64,000 nt of DNA from Polyodon spathula (lineage: Eukaryota > Chordata > Actinopteri > Acipenseriformes > Polyodontidae): positions 49,126,989 to 49,190,988 of the forward strand of contig NC_054538.1 in NCBI RefSeq assembly GCF_017654505.1, in the 5' to 3' direction. A program made the position numbers and the translations under genes. This document shows, one piece after another, positions 1-46,698 of the stretch. The notes beneath the pieces are model-generated. The model was not told the origin of the DNA. It saw only the letters and a list, made by a program, of their open reading frames with translations, and made no database searches. The first letter of the stretch is position 1. Each line of letters begins with the position of its first letter.

Positions 1-1322
1 GTAATACCGATCCACAAAAAGGGAAACAAAACTGAACCAGGTAACTACAGACCAGTAAGCCTGACTTCTATTATATGCAAACTTATGGAAACTATAATAA
101 GATCCAAAATGGAAAATTACCTATATGGTAACAGGGTACTGGGAGACAGTCAGCATGGTTTTAGGAAAGGGAGATCGTGTCTAACTAACTTGCTTGATTT
201 TTTTGAGGATGCAACATCGATAATGGATAATTGCAAAGCATATGACATGGTTTATTTAGATTTCCAGAAAGCTTTTGACAAAGTCCCGCACAAAAGATTA
301 ATTCTCAAACTGAACGCAGTTGGGATTCAAGGAAACACATGTACATGGATTAGGGAGTGGTTAACATGTAGAAAAACAGAAAGTACTGATTAGAGGAAAA
401 ACCTCAGAATGGAGTGTGGTAACCAGCGGTGTACCACAGGGATCAGTATTAGGTCCTCTGCTATTCCTAATCTACATTAATGATTTAGATTCTGGTATAG
501 TAAGCAAACTTGTTAAATTTGCAGACGACACAAAAGTAGGAGGAGTGGCAAACACTGTTGCAGCAGCAAAGGTCATTCAAAATGATCTAGACAAGATTCA
601 GAACTGGGCAGACACATGGCAAATGACATTTAATAGAGAAAAGTGTAAGGTACTGCACGCAGGAAATAAAAATGTACATTATAAATATCATATGGGAGAT
701 ATTGAAATTGGAGAAGGAATCTATGAAAAAGACCTAGGAGTTTTTGTTGACTCAAATGTCTTCATCTAGACAATGTGGGGAAGCTATAAAAAAGGCTAAC
801 AAGATGCTCGGATACATTGTGAAAAGTGTTGAATTTAAATCAAGGGAAGTAATGTTAAAACTGTACAATGCACTTGTAAGACCTCATCTTGAATATTGTG
901 TGCAGTTCTGGTCACCTCGCTATAAAAAAGATATTGCTGCTCTAGAAAGAGTGCAAAGAAGAGCGACCAGAATTATTCCGGGCTTAAAAGGCATGTCATA
1001 TGCAGACAGGCTAAAAGAATTGAATCTGTTCAGTCTTGAACAAAGAAGACTACGTGGCGACCTAATTCAAGCATTCAAAATTCTAAAAGGTATTGACAGT
1101 GTGGACGCAAGGGACTTTTTCAGCCTGAAAAAAGAAACAAGGACCAGGGGTCACAAATGGAGTTTAGAAAAAGGGGCATTCAGAACAGAAAATAGGAGAC
1201 ACTTTTTTACACAGAGAATTGTGAGGGTCTGGAATCAACTCCCCAGTAATGTTGTTGAAGCTGACACCCTGGGATCCTTCAAGAAGCTGCTTGATGAGAT
1301 TTTGGGATCAATAAGCTACTAA
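1..1322 (+). pseudogene. CR1 ORF2 reverse transcriptase, two frameshifts
   Basis: The reading frame is open from base 1 to a stop ending at 393 (frame 1), continues in frame 2 to 769 and in frame 3 to 1322. The first shift falls in the A-rich run near 370-376 and the second near 757, both looking like one-base losses. Apart from these shifts the polymerase motifs are preserved and there are no further stops, so the damage is recent. The last segment, 744-1322 (192 codons), is intact and ends in a natural stop 60 bases before the element's 3' repeat. Endonuclease and ORF1 are not in the window. Confidence 0.88.
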
Positions 1323-1386
1323 CAACCAAACGAGCAAGATGGGCCGAATGGCCTCCTCTCGTTTGTAAACTTTCTTATGTTCTTAT
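1..1386 (+). mobile_element. CR1 LINE, 3' half, entering from the left edge
   Basis: Non-LTR retrotransposon of the CR1 clade. Three consecutive reading frames together encode the second half of a CR1 reverse transcriptase: the AFDKVPH block near 270-290, the GVPQGSVLGP block near 428-457, the FADD catalytic block near 520-531, then the CR1-type thumb and C-terminal region (ALVRPHLEYC, RVQRRAT). The 3' end carries the short repeat TTCTTATG typical of CR1 tails rather than poly(A). The 5' part lies outside the window. A 5'-truncated copy at 49269-49747 differs at only three positions that I could see, so the family was active recently. Confidence 0.93.
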
Positions 1387-2403
1387 GTTCTAACTGTTTT
1401 TTGTGAGTGAATCGCCCACCGCGGCTTCGGCCCTGTCCCCCTGTTGTACGCTATGTGCTGCTCAGGCGTGTGACCACGAGGTCAGGGTAGGCACTGTGCC
1501 TAGCTGCCTCTGTGTTTTTTAATACCGTGGTGCATAAGACTCTGCCCGTGCTACATCGATACTACGGTGCGTACGGTGCCCATTGTCTCGCTGTACCGAT
1601 ACAGGCTAGCGCGGCGGTGCTGCAAGGTACTCAGTGCTATTGGTGCGTGCGGCGCCTGTTGCTGCATGGTACTCGGTGCCTAGGCCAGGATCACGCCGCC
1701 TCAGCCCTGCAAGGCTCCTGCGACATCTGCACGGTTTTTCAGCCCTGTGTGCTCGCGAACCGCCTGGAGAGAGTCGCATGGGTTCGTTCTTCGTCCCACA
1801 CAGCGGGCCCCTCTCAGCCACACCTCCGGACGCCGTCACAGAGCCCCTTCAGGGAGATCCCCTGTGCTCAGGCGTCTCTATCCACCACAGCCACTCCCTG
1901 TCGCCTCTGGCTAGTTGGGTGAAGAAGTCCTGGCAGGCGAGGGACATCATGGACATGAAAGCCCAGATCGGTCGGATCATGGAGCTTTTGAAGAGGCCGA
2001 CCCCACCGGCTCCGGCTGGTGGCCCCCGTGTGGCGTCCCCTCCACCCCCTGTGCCGGTCTTAGTCTCTGTAGCGCCCCCTGACCCCTGAGATTTTGCGTG
2101 ACGCCGCGCTCCCAGAACCGGTGGCCACGGAGTTGCGATTGCTATCACACACGTTGCTCCAGATCTCCAGCCTGCAGGGTCAGACACTGGGCCAGAGTCT
2201 GGCGGGTCTAGTGGTCGCGCGCCGACAGTAGTGGCCGTCTCAGGCACGTGTACTTGATGCTGATAAGGCCGCTCTGTTGGACGACAACTGCCACCGCTAG
2301 CCCCGCCCCAGCCTCAGCCGCTCCAGCAGAGACCCTGAAGGCTAGCGGCCTCATACTCAATTCACGGCTCAACAGCTGATCTACTGGCGCTTGCACCTCC
2401 AAT

Positions 2404-3540
2404 GTGTGGGTGCTCTCAACCGTACCATACGGTTACACGCTTCAGTTTCACTTGGGACCCCCTCCTTTTCGCGACGTCACAACTGTGTACGTGGGTCCTA
2501 CTAGGGTCCTAACCCTAACCCTAACTCTACTTTCTGGTACTGAAGATGGACGGTGGCTTTCACCCCATCCTGGACCTGCAGTTTCTCAACCAGTTTCTGA
2601 AACAGAAATGCTTCCACATGCTAACTCATCGTCACATACTCCAGTGACGGAGCATCTAGTGAGGCTGGGCCTCACCATAAACGATGCCAAGAGTCGTCTG
2701 ACGCCGGTGCAGTGCATAACGTATGTGGGGCTCCGGCTGGACTCCACTACGGTGTGCGCATACCTGTCGGACGACAGGGTAGCAGCTCTGCAACACCACC
2801 TCTCCCTATTTCGACAGGGATCGAGGGTGCCCCTTGTTTTGTGCCAACAACTACTGGGTCTGATGGCAGCAGCAGTATCAGCAATCAAGCTGGGTTTATT
2901 GCGCATGCGCCCAGTACAGATGTGGCTCAGTGCGTTCCGGTTACATCCCAAATGCAACAGTGTGCCTTGCGTGTACGGCGGCCTGCACTGGTGGAGAATT
3001 CCCTCTCACCTGCGTCAGGGAGTCCGAATGGGAGTGGTTTACAACCGCAGGGTGGTGATGATGGATGCCTCCAACTCGGGTTGGGGCGCAGTCTGCGAAG
3101 GCAGAGGAGTCAACGGACCCTGGTCGGGCCGTTGGACATTCCTGCATATCAACATGCTGGAGCTGCAGGCGGTGTTCCTTGCCCTCTAGCACTTCCTACC
3201 TATGGTACGGAACAGAAATGTGCTGATCCGCACGGACAATACATCAGCGGTGACGTATGTCAACCACTAGGGTGGCCTTCGGTCCCCGGGGCTGCATCGC
3301 CTAGCCTTCAGGCTTCTGATTTGGGCACAATGGAACCTCTGTCCCGTCGGGCGACGCATGTTCTGGGTCGTGGAGAATCAGGCAGCGGACCTCTTGAGGG
3401 AGGGCCCCCATCCTTCGGAGTGGCGGCTCCACCCTCAGGTGGTGGAACACATTTGGGAACATTTCAGGAAGGCACAGGTCGATCTCTTCACCTCTGCGGA
3501 GATGACACACTGCCCCCTATTATACTGCCTCCACCGCTGA
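2404..3540 (+). pseudogene. DIRS reverse transcriptase/RNase H remnant
   Basis: One frame carries RT-thumb sequence (VTEHLVRLGLTINDAKSRL, 2646-2700), a connection segment (LGLLRMRPVQMW) and a DIRS RNase H beginning MMDASNSGWGAVCEG (3058-3102) with ELQAVFLAL (3166-3186). An in-frame TAG at 3187-3189 is followed in the same frame by RNase H continuation (IRTDNTSAVTYVNH), a second TAG at 3268-3270, and then AQVDLFTSAEMTHCPL to about 3540. So the RNase H is broken by two stop codons while still readable. The catalytic YxDD of the polymerase is absent because of an internal deletion. Confidence 0.75.
2508..2525. repeat. Interstitial telomere-like repeat (CCCTAA)3
   Basis: Three CCTAAC units in the C-rich orientation, lying inside the DIRS reverse-transcriptase region exactly where coding homology jumps from the N-terminal RT segment to the YFLV...DGGF segment. 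The repeat replaces missing element sequence rather than flanking it. Confidence 0.9.
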
Positions 3541-3784
3541 GGCGGTCCACTCGGCGTCGATGCCGTAGCCCATGTATGGACCAGAGCGCTCCTTTACGCG
3601 TTCCCTCCTCTGCCATTTCTCCCTTTCTCGAAAAGGTCCGGTCAGAGAAGGCGTCAGTTCTGGGCTACCCCGCATACCTTTTCCAGGTTCTACCGCCTGA
3701 ATGTGGTAGGTCCCTCATTGCCCTCTGTGGGAACTAGGGTCATTGAGGTTGCATGCTCAGGCGCTGACCGATAGGTTTTGATTT

Positions 3785-3802
3785 GGGTTAGGGTTAGGGT
3801 TA
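3785..3802. repeat. Interstitial telomere-like repeat (GGGTTA)3
   Basis: Three GGGTTA units in the G-rich orientation, about 45 bases beyond the last recognisable DIRS sequence. It is opposite in orientation to the repeat at 2508-2525, so the two face each other across 1.26 kb of DIRS sequence. Confidence 0.9.
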
Positions 3803-4477
3803 ACGTGCAATCTGACATCACTTTCAGCCATTACATGAGTCAAGTTGTGGTACACATACCGCATTCTGACGATGTACCACTTTCTAACACTACACTGGCT
3901 CTATATTCCAGATCACGGCTTCTATCAAAGTAAAAAACAACATGCACAGACTTGAACTTAAATCTTATCTATAAACTTCAGGTACATTCAAACAGTATTC
4001 CAATTCCAAAAGAAAATAGTGACAGAGAAGTTGAAAAAGGCTTGCAAATAGAATAATCTAGCTAGAAAAAAATAAGTAAAAAACATTTTTTGTATTTTTA
4101 ATTTTTTATTATTTGTGCCTTTTTCCTGAGGGATATCACACCATAATTGTTAGGTAAACTGTTCCCACCACTACTACAACAAGTGGAGTTTCTTTTAAGG
4201 ACTCAGACTCGTGACTCTGACTCAACTACAAGTCTGGGCAACAGATAGGAGCGGAGATAGATCAAAAACTTTGACTTGTTCCAATAATACATTAAAATCC
4301 CAAATATTATGTGAAAATATTGATTTACAAAACTGGTGTGCTTTTTGATTGTTAAAGAAAAACCCAGAATGAAGGGTGGTAATAGAGAAGGTCAGACAGC
4401 TAATGACAGCTTAGGAGACTGACTTTTTTTCTGCAGGCTTTTTAAGTTTGTCATACTAATAAATAAAATAAATACCC

Positions 4478-4501
4478 TTTTTTTTTTTTTTTTTTTTTTT
4501 T
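4478..4501. repeat. Poly(T) tract
   Basis: Uninterrupted run of about 24 T. It could be the tail of a minus-strand retroposed sequence, but nothing recognisable lies next to it. Confidence 0.85.
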
Positions 4502-4989
4502 GATAGGCATGAACATCAATAATAATTTGTAATGAACTACCATAGCTATAAACGTTCTACAATATCTATTATACTAATATAGTGCGTTTTCCTAAAAATA
4601 TCCTAAGAGCTGTAGCTTAAAAAAAAAAAGTGCTAATACTAGGATTTTAATAAGAACACTTAAGGTACAGAAAAGTATGGCATGAAAATAGTGTTATCTT
4701 GTATAAACTAACAATTGCAACATTAAGGATTTTTGAAGGAAACATAACATTAAAATTTACAAGAGTGCATTTGTCTGGATGTAAAATTACACAAGTTAAT
4801 AGGGAGTAACTTTACATAAGGTATATAACAAACCTTTACCGATTATATGATGATTTGCACATATTCATTAAAAAAAGCAAAAGGCAACAAAAATAAACAG
4901 CAAATTGGTAAACATTTACATTATAATTTTAATAAGATTTTGAAAGTCAGGAACAATTTAGTGTCTTAATTCTATAGGGAGAAAATACA

Positions 4990-5117
4990 CTAGTCATCCC
5001 ATTGGTCATCTTTAAAATCCTCCTCATCGTCATCATCATCATAGGCTGCGTTTGATCTACCATTTCATCTTGGGGGACCTTGTCTCCGCAGCTTGATAAC
5101 TTTTATAATTTTCCCAT
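4990..5117 (-). pseudogene. Possible terminal exon with acidic C-terminus
   Basis: Read on the minus strand, an AG acceptor (5118-5119) is followed by a frame giving GKIIKVIKLRRQGPPR, then TGA (5065-5067), then NGRSNAAYDDDDDEEDFKDD and QWDD before TAG (4990-4992). The basic-then-acidic composition looks like a protein C-terminus. The TGA means either that the real end is at PPR with an accidental acidic 3' UTR, or that this is a broken exon. I cannot name the protein and see no further exon nearby. The GAT repeat alone could produce the Asp run, so confidence is low. Confidence 0.25.
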
Positions 5118-5235
5118 CTGTTACAAATCAAGATTTTATGTAAGGGTATAAAGAAAAATGTAAGCATGTATCATTTTAAAGTACAGTAGATTTTAATAGA
5201 AATGTAATAGTAAGATACATAGGAAACAGAACATT

Positions 5236-5290
5236 ATTATTTAGTTATTTGGCAGATGCCTTTATCCAAGGAGACTTGGGTCCAGTTTTA
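5236..5290 (+). repeat. SINE-like core fragment
   Basis: The stretch around TTTGGCAGATGCCTTTATCC followed by AAGGAGACTTGGG resembles a core sequence (GCAGACGCCTTTATCCAA...GACTTA) that recurs in many fish genomes within SINEs and MITEs. Only the core is readable; no tRNA head or tail can be assigned. Confidence 0.5.
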
Positions 5291-7235
5291 TAAAGGATTG
5301 TGAATGTTTTACCACCGTAAAACAGGCCCTGAGGGTTCTGAATTCTTGGATGATTCATAAAAAAACAGGCAATGGCACAAACACACAATTAAGACGTGAT
5401 TTGCGAGGGCAGTGTCTCTGCGCTTTAGCCCTTGATGCATATGTAATTCTGGGGCGTTTCAGAATGAAACTGCTAAAATTGGGAGGGGATTTTGCAAATT
5501 AGGTCTATTAAATATTCCATCTAATTTATTAAAGCTGCCAGTAATTGCGGTCTTGTATTTGCATGGTTATTTTAAGAAGAAAAGCAGGAGTTAATTTGCC
5601 GCAGTCAGACAGTAGGCTATATTAAAGGCAAGGTGATGTGGGAGACTTGTCTGCAGCAAGGAGACATAGTTTTCAAGGACAAAGAAACATTTAATAACAT
5701 TTTGCAAAGAGCGCATTTTTTTTAACCCTTCTGATCAAGTCAGTTTGTAAATTACAGTTTATAATACCGGTACCATATTGTTTTGCAAACTCCAATTTTC
5801 AATACATGTTTCATAGCTTACATGTGAAAAGAGAGTCTACAAATAGAAAATACAGAATCCATTTAAAAAAGGTCTCCTCACAGTTGCAAAGCAAGGTTCT
5901 AACAAGAGCATTATTAAAAGAACAGTATTTCGAGGTGCACCAAAGAAAAAGTCTAACACCCCCTTCACATTTACTGAGCCGGTCTTGGGCCGTCTCTTGG
6001 TTGCCTTAAAATTTCCGTTCACAGTTGAGGTTGTAGGGGGCCTAAGTGTGTTCACATACGTGGCTGAAAAGGAGAGTTGTAACTGCAAGACTAAGATAAG
6101 TCATAGTTAAACTGAAGACTGTTCGTATGCAGCTGTATTGTTGCTGAACATATTGCTGTACAACAATGGAAGGATTATCCACCCGTTTGACTGCCATGGA
6201 TGTAAGTAAATAAAACTTTGTTTCTTTCTGTCTCTGTATGCCATTCATTTTCTTTTGGAACGTGTAGTCTACACACGCAGGGTTGACCCAAACCCGCTGT
6301 TTATTGTGAGAGGTGTGTAATTCTCCACCGTTAATTGCAGGGAGGGGTACTTAAATTGGTTGCTCGTGGAATCATCTGCTTTACTTACCTACTTTAGTCT
6401 TATAAAATAGGTTATTTTGACAATGAGTGCAGGTGTACTGAACACACACATTACATGGCTTTTTACTGTTAGGTTTTGCCTTTATAAATTTGGGCCTCTT
6501 TTTTAAAACATTAATACTATACACACACATCACACAGTATAACAAATTCAGGCATAGTATGAAGTAACTTAAGTACAGTAGTTCAAAGATTTTAGAATTG
6601 CAAAATATAAAATGATCAGACAAATCCAAAACAACTTTTTCTTCAAGCAAGCAATATGTTTGGAGGAAGAGAGAAGAATTTGCACTGGCAACCTTTGTAC
6701 TGTAGAAGGATCAATGAATACTGGAGGGTGGGTGGTCGTGAGGCTCATGCAGCACTTTTTCACACACAATATACACTAGCATTTGCAACCAATATATTGA
6801 ACTTCATTGGCAGGTGTGGTCATGTAGACCGCCACAGTCCACAAATGGTGAATTTCCCACATCTGCTTCCAAAATTCTCCTTCCATGTGTCACTCAAAGT
6901 CTGTCTTGTCCTGTGCTGTTACATTTCCTGTTGTTCCTGCTTGAACACTGCAGCGTGTCACGAGATGACTGAAGACAGCCTTGAACTGGCCAGCTGTAGC
7001 ACTGTTATTCCATCCACGTGTTACAGTAAAAACAAAAAACCCACAAGAAAGTATAAGGTCAATTTGCAAACATTTTGTATTGGTTGCGTGTTTTCACACA
7101 AACGCATACGTCTGAAGTTTGCTTCACAATTACATGAATACATAAAATAGTATATATACACACACCCGTAAGTCACACCCACCAGCTTTGCACAAGCAAA
7201 AACTCAGATTAACAAAATGGCAGTAAACAGCCAGT

Positions 7236-8658
7236 GTGTTTACATGGCCGGTAATATACCACTAGTATTCAGAATTCTGAATACGGAGGAGTATTCCGCC
7301 TCTGCATAGTCGGAATATTGGAGGTGGCATATTCCACTAGTATGCAGAATACTAGGGGAATATAAAGCCATGTAAACAGCATAACCCAGAGCAGTAAACA
7401 TGACGGCACACGCAAGAAAACACAACTACTTTTGGTCTGATTGAGACATCACTTTTATTAAGGATTTTAAAGTTGTAAAACAGCTTGTTGGCAAGAAACA
7501 GGTGTGGAAGTGTTTAAAAGGATGGCAGAAAAAAAAAAAATCATGAAGGGGGTTTTGAGAACTGTGGATCAAGTTTGCAATCATGTAAAGTTTTAAAAAG
7601 TACAGTACTAAAGCAAAAAAAAAAAAAAGAGACACCCAAAACAATGAAAAACAAAAACAGAAGTGGGGCAAATCTTTCCTTACTTCAACCTTATGAAGTA
7701 CATTGTGCTGAATCACCCTTTGTCTTCACCGACACAGCGTTGCATGTGAAAGTGCCTCCCGTGAGCTAGTGCACCCCTTCAGCACAGCAGTGTACCTTAA
7801 CATGTACACGTCATGCGATGCAAGGGGAGACGATGGAAAAACAAGTTTAACATTTTAAACTAGAAGAAACAACAAGCACATATTCTACATTTTCCTCTTT
7901 GAAAGCTTTTGCAACATCTGTACTTTTGCTGTAGGTGTGTATTCACACAACTTATTAAAATTAACAAGTGTAAAAAAAAAAAAAACTAGATGTTGTATTC
8001 AATGTTTTTATTGTAGCACTGCCTATAACCAGTAAGTAGAAAAAGTTAAAACTAAAAAATGTATTTATGTAAAGGGCGCACTCTCTCACAGATGCACTTT
8101 TGCATTAGTGTGAACATTGGGTTTGAAGAAAGTTACTCTGACCAGTTGACTGACTAGACTGAAGGAAAATAATTCTATCAGTACATCACATTAAAATAGC
8201 CATCATACATTTTTTTTTCTTCAAAGTTTCTTTGAATTGTTATTCTACTGTGCATTTGTTTACTGTAGGCTCAGAGATGTGCTTGGCTAAACAGGGGCAA
8301 CTCATCTTCAATCTGTCTCCTTGTTATATTAATGAAGACAAACATGCATGCCTGCATGAACACACTGCACAGAATTAAGACCCACAAGCACCTACACGGG
8401 ACCATATATAAAAAAATAAAACAAACATATGTTCACACCACCAGCTTTACAATAAGACAAACTAATCTACTACAAATCAGCACTATTTGCAGTGGGAAAG
8501 CAAGGAACATATGCTTTAATGGCTCAAAAGGAATATAATGTTTGTAAATGTAGAATACAAAAGGAATGAGAGAGTTCTGCCTGCACGTATACAGAGCATT
8601 CAGACTATCCTAGTATTCCAAATACTTGTTATGAATACTTGTGCCATGTAAACATACC
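7236..8658 (+). mobile_element. Decayed Harbinger/ISL2EU-type DNA transposon
   Basis: The ends share an inverted terminal sequence, GTGTTTACATGGC at 7236-7248 and GCCATGTAAACAT at 8646-8658. The first 145 bases are also self-complementary: GTTTACATGGC at the start and GCCATGTAAAC at 7369-7379. Downstream of the left end an ATG at 7400 opens a short Myb/SANT-like protein of the kind carried as the second ORF of Harbinger elements. No DDE transposase is readable in the remaining kilobase. The family call rests on the ends plus the Myb-like ORF. Confidence 0.5.
7400..7660 (+). pseudogene. Harbinger Myb/SANT-like DNA-binding protein, broken
   Basis: ATG at 7400 starts MTAHARKHNYFWSD, matching the opening of Harbinger-associated Myb/SANT proteins (aromatic YFWS followed by acidic residues), but a TGA follows at once. 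In other frames the later part of the domain is readable: FKRMAEKKKIMKGVLRTVDQ near 7512-7571, then a Lys-rich stretch. Two poly(A) runs (7528-7539, 7616-7628) coincide with the frame changes. In intact Harbinger elements this protein binds the transposon ends and brings in the transposase. This copy cannot make it. Confidence 0.45.
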
Positions 8659-10055
8659 TATTGACATTACACAATCTCCAAACAGCATTGAAGAAACAGC
8701 TCCAGATGGTCTTCACTGAACTTGTAAGTCAACACATACTTCTGCTTGGTAAGTTTCTGGAAGCAGCTGCAACAGTGAATCAACGCCCAACAAATCTTGT
8801 GATAGCTGTATGTCTGGAAAACAAAGGCATTATTACACCATCCTACACAGGAAAAGCCTCATACAAATCACATGTAGATAACAACACTAGACCTTCATGG
8901 TGCCAGATTGAATTATCAAATCGATTTTAAATGTTGAATTTGTGACAATCATTTTCAATATTTATAAATGATATTTGAAAGTGCAAATTTCAAAACTTAA
9001 TGTTTGTTAAAATGTACGTATTAACAGGGTTAGAAACGAACACTATTGTGCTACTAGCACAAAGGACTAGTACTTTTGAAACATGCTAGTCCTGATGTGA
9101 AGTGCTTAAGTTGGAATCAACAACAGTTGGAGTCCCTAAAAATAGGCTTAATTTTATTTTGCTAAACTATCACCGTTATAAATGTAGAACTTGTTAAATA
9201 GAAAAAAACTAAGCGCCTTCGTAAAGGCTCATACAGATCGACCAATCACCTGTTTGCACCTCGTTACTTATTAACTACTGTACTGTGCTGAGAAACTGAC
9301 TGCACCAGACGGGATGACAGGATAAAAATTCTCTCAGCTGTGTCACCTTGCCGACCACGAAGCTGCGCCTCAAACTGACACCGGCGATAAGACAAATAAA
9401 ATTGTTACTTTTTTGTACATGTGTTGGTATTCACAAATATGCTGGCTGGCTATGAATTGGTATATTCTACAATAATTAATGTACTCACGTGGTCTTCACT
9501 AAACTTCCAATTTAACGCTACTCTCTCTCTCTATATATAATTTTACACACACTAATTTAAATTAAATCCAGGAAAAAAAAAAAAAAATCTGGTGATTTAT
9601 ATATGTGGCACCCAATATTCACTTGCGATTATTAACATAACTAATAGGGCACAGCTTCGCACATGTTCCAATTGTCTTAATTGTAAGAAAGTGCGCGTAC
9701 TATATTGAATTACTACTTCAACCGATTTTCATTTGCTAAACCATTTATACAGATGATACCAGTAAACAAACGCTATTTAGAAATGACCCAATAAAGTAAA
9801 TACGCCTCCTTATTTGTTACCCATTGATTTCCCCTCCCCTTCCTTAGTTTTCAGACTTGGCGCGTAAAATTAATTGTTGCTTCAAAATGCATTATTCCTA
9901 TTTTCACAGCTCGATCCTTTACGTATATAAAATAGTTTACTTCCACATAGTAAAACGGCGTAAGCATGGTTTGTAATTTGGAGAGACAAATAACACGCAA
10001 AAAAAAAAAAAAAAAAAAAAAGGAGAACTAGACCACTGTATATACCCTAGATAAG
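8659..10055. other. Intergenic sequence upstream of mcm3, no gene seen
   Basis: An open frame of 89 codons at 8661-8930 (+) has no domain I recognise and no obvious splice context. The rest is A/T-rich with short homopolymers (9574-9586 A, 9999-10021 A). I see no RNA gene and no transposon ends. Confidence 0.5.
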
Positions 10056-10184
10056 ATGGCGTCTCTATTCTCACAAAAAATGACTGAATATAGACTACAT
10101 GGCCCTCCCACCAACAACCCACTGAAGAGGTGGAGAAATGAAGTTGTCACTTTCAATACCATTGGCCAGTTAAGCCGGTTTTAA
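10056..10184 (+). CDS. Candidate small ORF (42 aa) upstream of mcm3
   Basis: AAGATGGCG opens a 42-codon frame ending TAA at 10184. It begins MASLFSQKMTEYRLHGPPTN and continues without low-complexity bias. The start context (A at -3, G at +4) is strong and it lies 5' of the mcm3 promoter elements. No homologue comes to mind. AAGATGGCG also resembles a YY1 site, so the ATG may be a regulatory coincidence. Treat as speculative. Confidence 0.15.
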   Translation: MASLFSQKMTEYRLHGPPTNNPLKRWRNEVVTFNTIGQLSRF

Positions 10185-10320
10185 ATAAAGCGATTTAGTA
10201 TTGGATATCCTGTGCCAGTACACGTGATATGTAAATATAATCTGCAATCTAGACCAATCGTATTTGAGACTCCCATTCAATGTCGCCATCCCTGGCGGGA
10301 AAATGTAACATTTTCGCGCC
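10161..10320 (+). promoter_or_regulatory. mcm3 promoter: CCAAT boxes and two E2F-type sites
   Basis: Within 260 bases upstream of the mcm3 ATG there are inverted CCAAT boxes (ATTGG) at 10161-10165 and 10200-10204, a direct CCAAT at 10254-10258, GGCGGGAAAA at 10294-10303 and TTTTCGCGCC at 10311-10320. The last two are good matches to E2F sites, in opposite orientation and 17 bases apart start to start. NF-Y plus E2F sites without a TATA box is the usual layout of G1/S genes, and MCM genes are known E2F targets. Transcription probably starts between about 10320 and 10400. Function is inferred from motifs only. Confidence 0.75.
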
Positions 10321-10417
10321 AGAGAAGTAGTGTACTACACGTTTTTTGCTGGGGCTGTGGTACCTACCATACTTAATTGAAATTATTTAATAAGCAATTA
10401 AATCTCCACTTGACAGA

Positions 10418-46528
<36,111 letters not shown>

Positions 46529-46688
46529 GAGAGGACTTGTCTCTGACACTCCACTGAACAGTGAGGAAGGACACTGGGAGAAGGACCTACCCGCTTTTCG
46601 TGGAATTGATAGCGAGCCCTACATACATTGTGTACAAATACTTTTATTTGTTTTTCTGTGTATTGGAGATAAAGCAGTACGTGTCTGA

Positions 46689-46694
46689 AATAAA
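46689..46694 (+). terminator. mcm3: mcm3 poly(A) signal AATAAA
   Basis: The only canonical AATAAA in the 170 bases after the stop codon. An LTR begins five bases after it (46699), so the usual cleavage site 10-30 bases downstream would fall inside the LTR. Confidence 0.65.
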
Positions 46695-46698
46695 CACT

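Larger units (their letters stand above)
1630..3740 (+). mobile_element. DIRS-type retroelement, internally deleted
   Basis: Degenerate DIRS-like element. A gag-like remnant is legible around 2085-2292, including the block LAGLVVARRQ followed after a stop by SQARVLDADKAALLD, which I recognise from fish DIRS gag. The start of the reverse transcriptase (GYTLQFHLGPPPF, 2428-2466), part of its fingers (DGGFHPILDL, 2547-2577), the thumb/connection and the RNase H follow. No tyrosine recombinase could be read downstream. Two pieces of the RT are missing: roughly 30 codons at the telomere-like repeat (2508-2525) and about 110 codons including the catalytic YxDD near 2640. The element is a non-functional fossil. 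Boundaries are approximate. Confidence 0.75.
3804..7235. other. A/T-rich intergenic stretch, mostly unassigned
   Basis: No convincing gene. It contains a poly(T) run, a SINE-like core (5236-5290) and a short acidic minus-strand open segment (4990-5117), listed separately. Open frames around 5806-6769 on both strands have no recognisable domains and no supporting codon pattern. Confidence 0.5.

Noticed and set aside
1606..2247. Minus-strand open frames of 77-132 codons
   Set aside because: GC-rich shadows of the DIRS gag region, whose readable homology is on the + strand.
6656..7150. 164-codon + strand open frame
   Set aside because: No recognisable domain, no upstream promoter or splice context, and composition like surrounding non-coding DNA.
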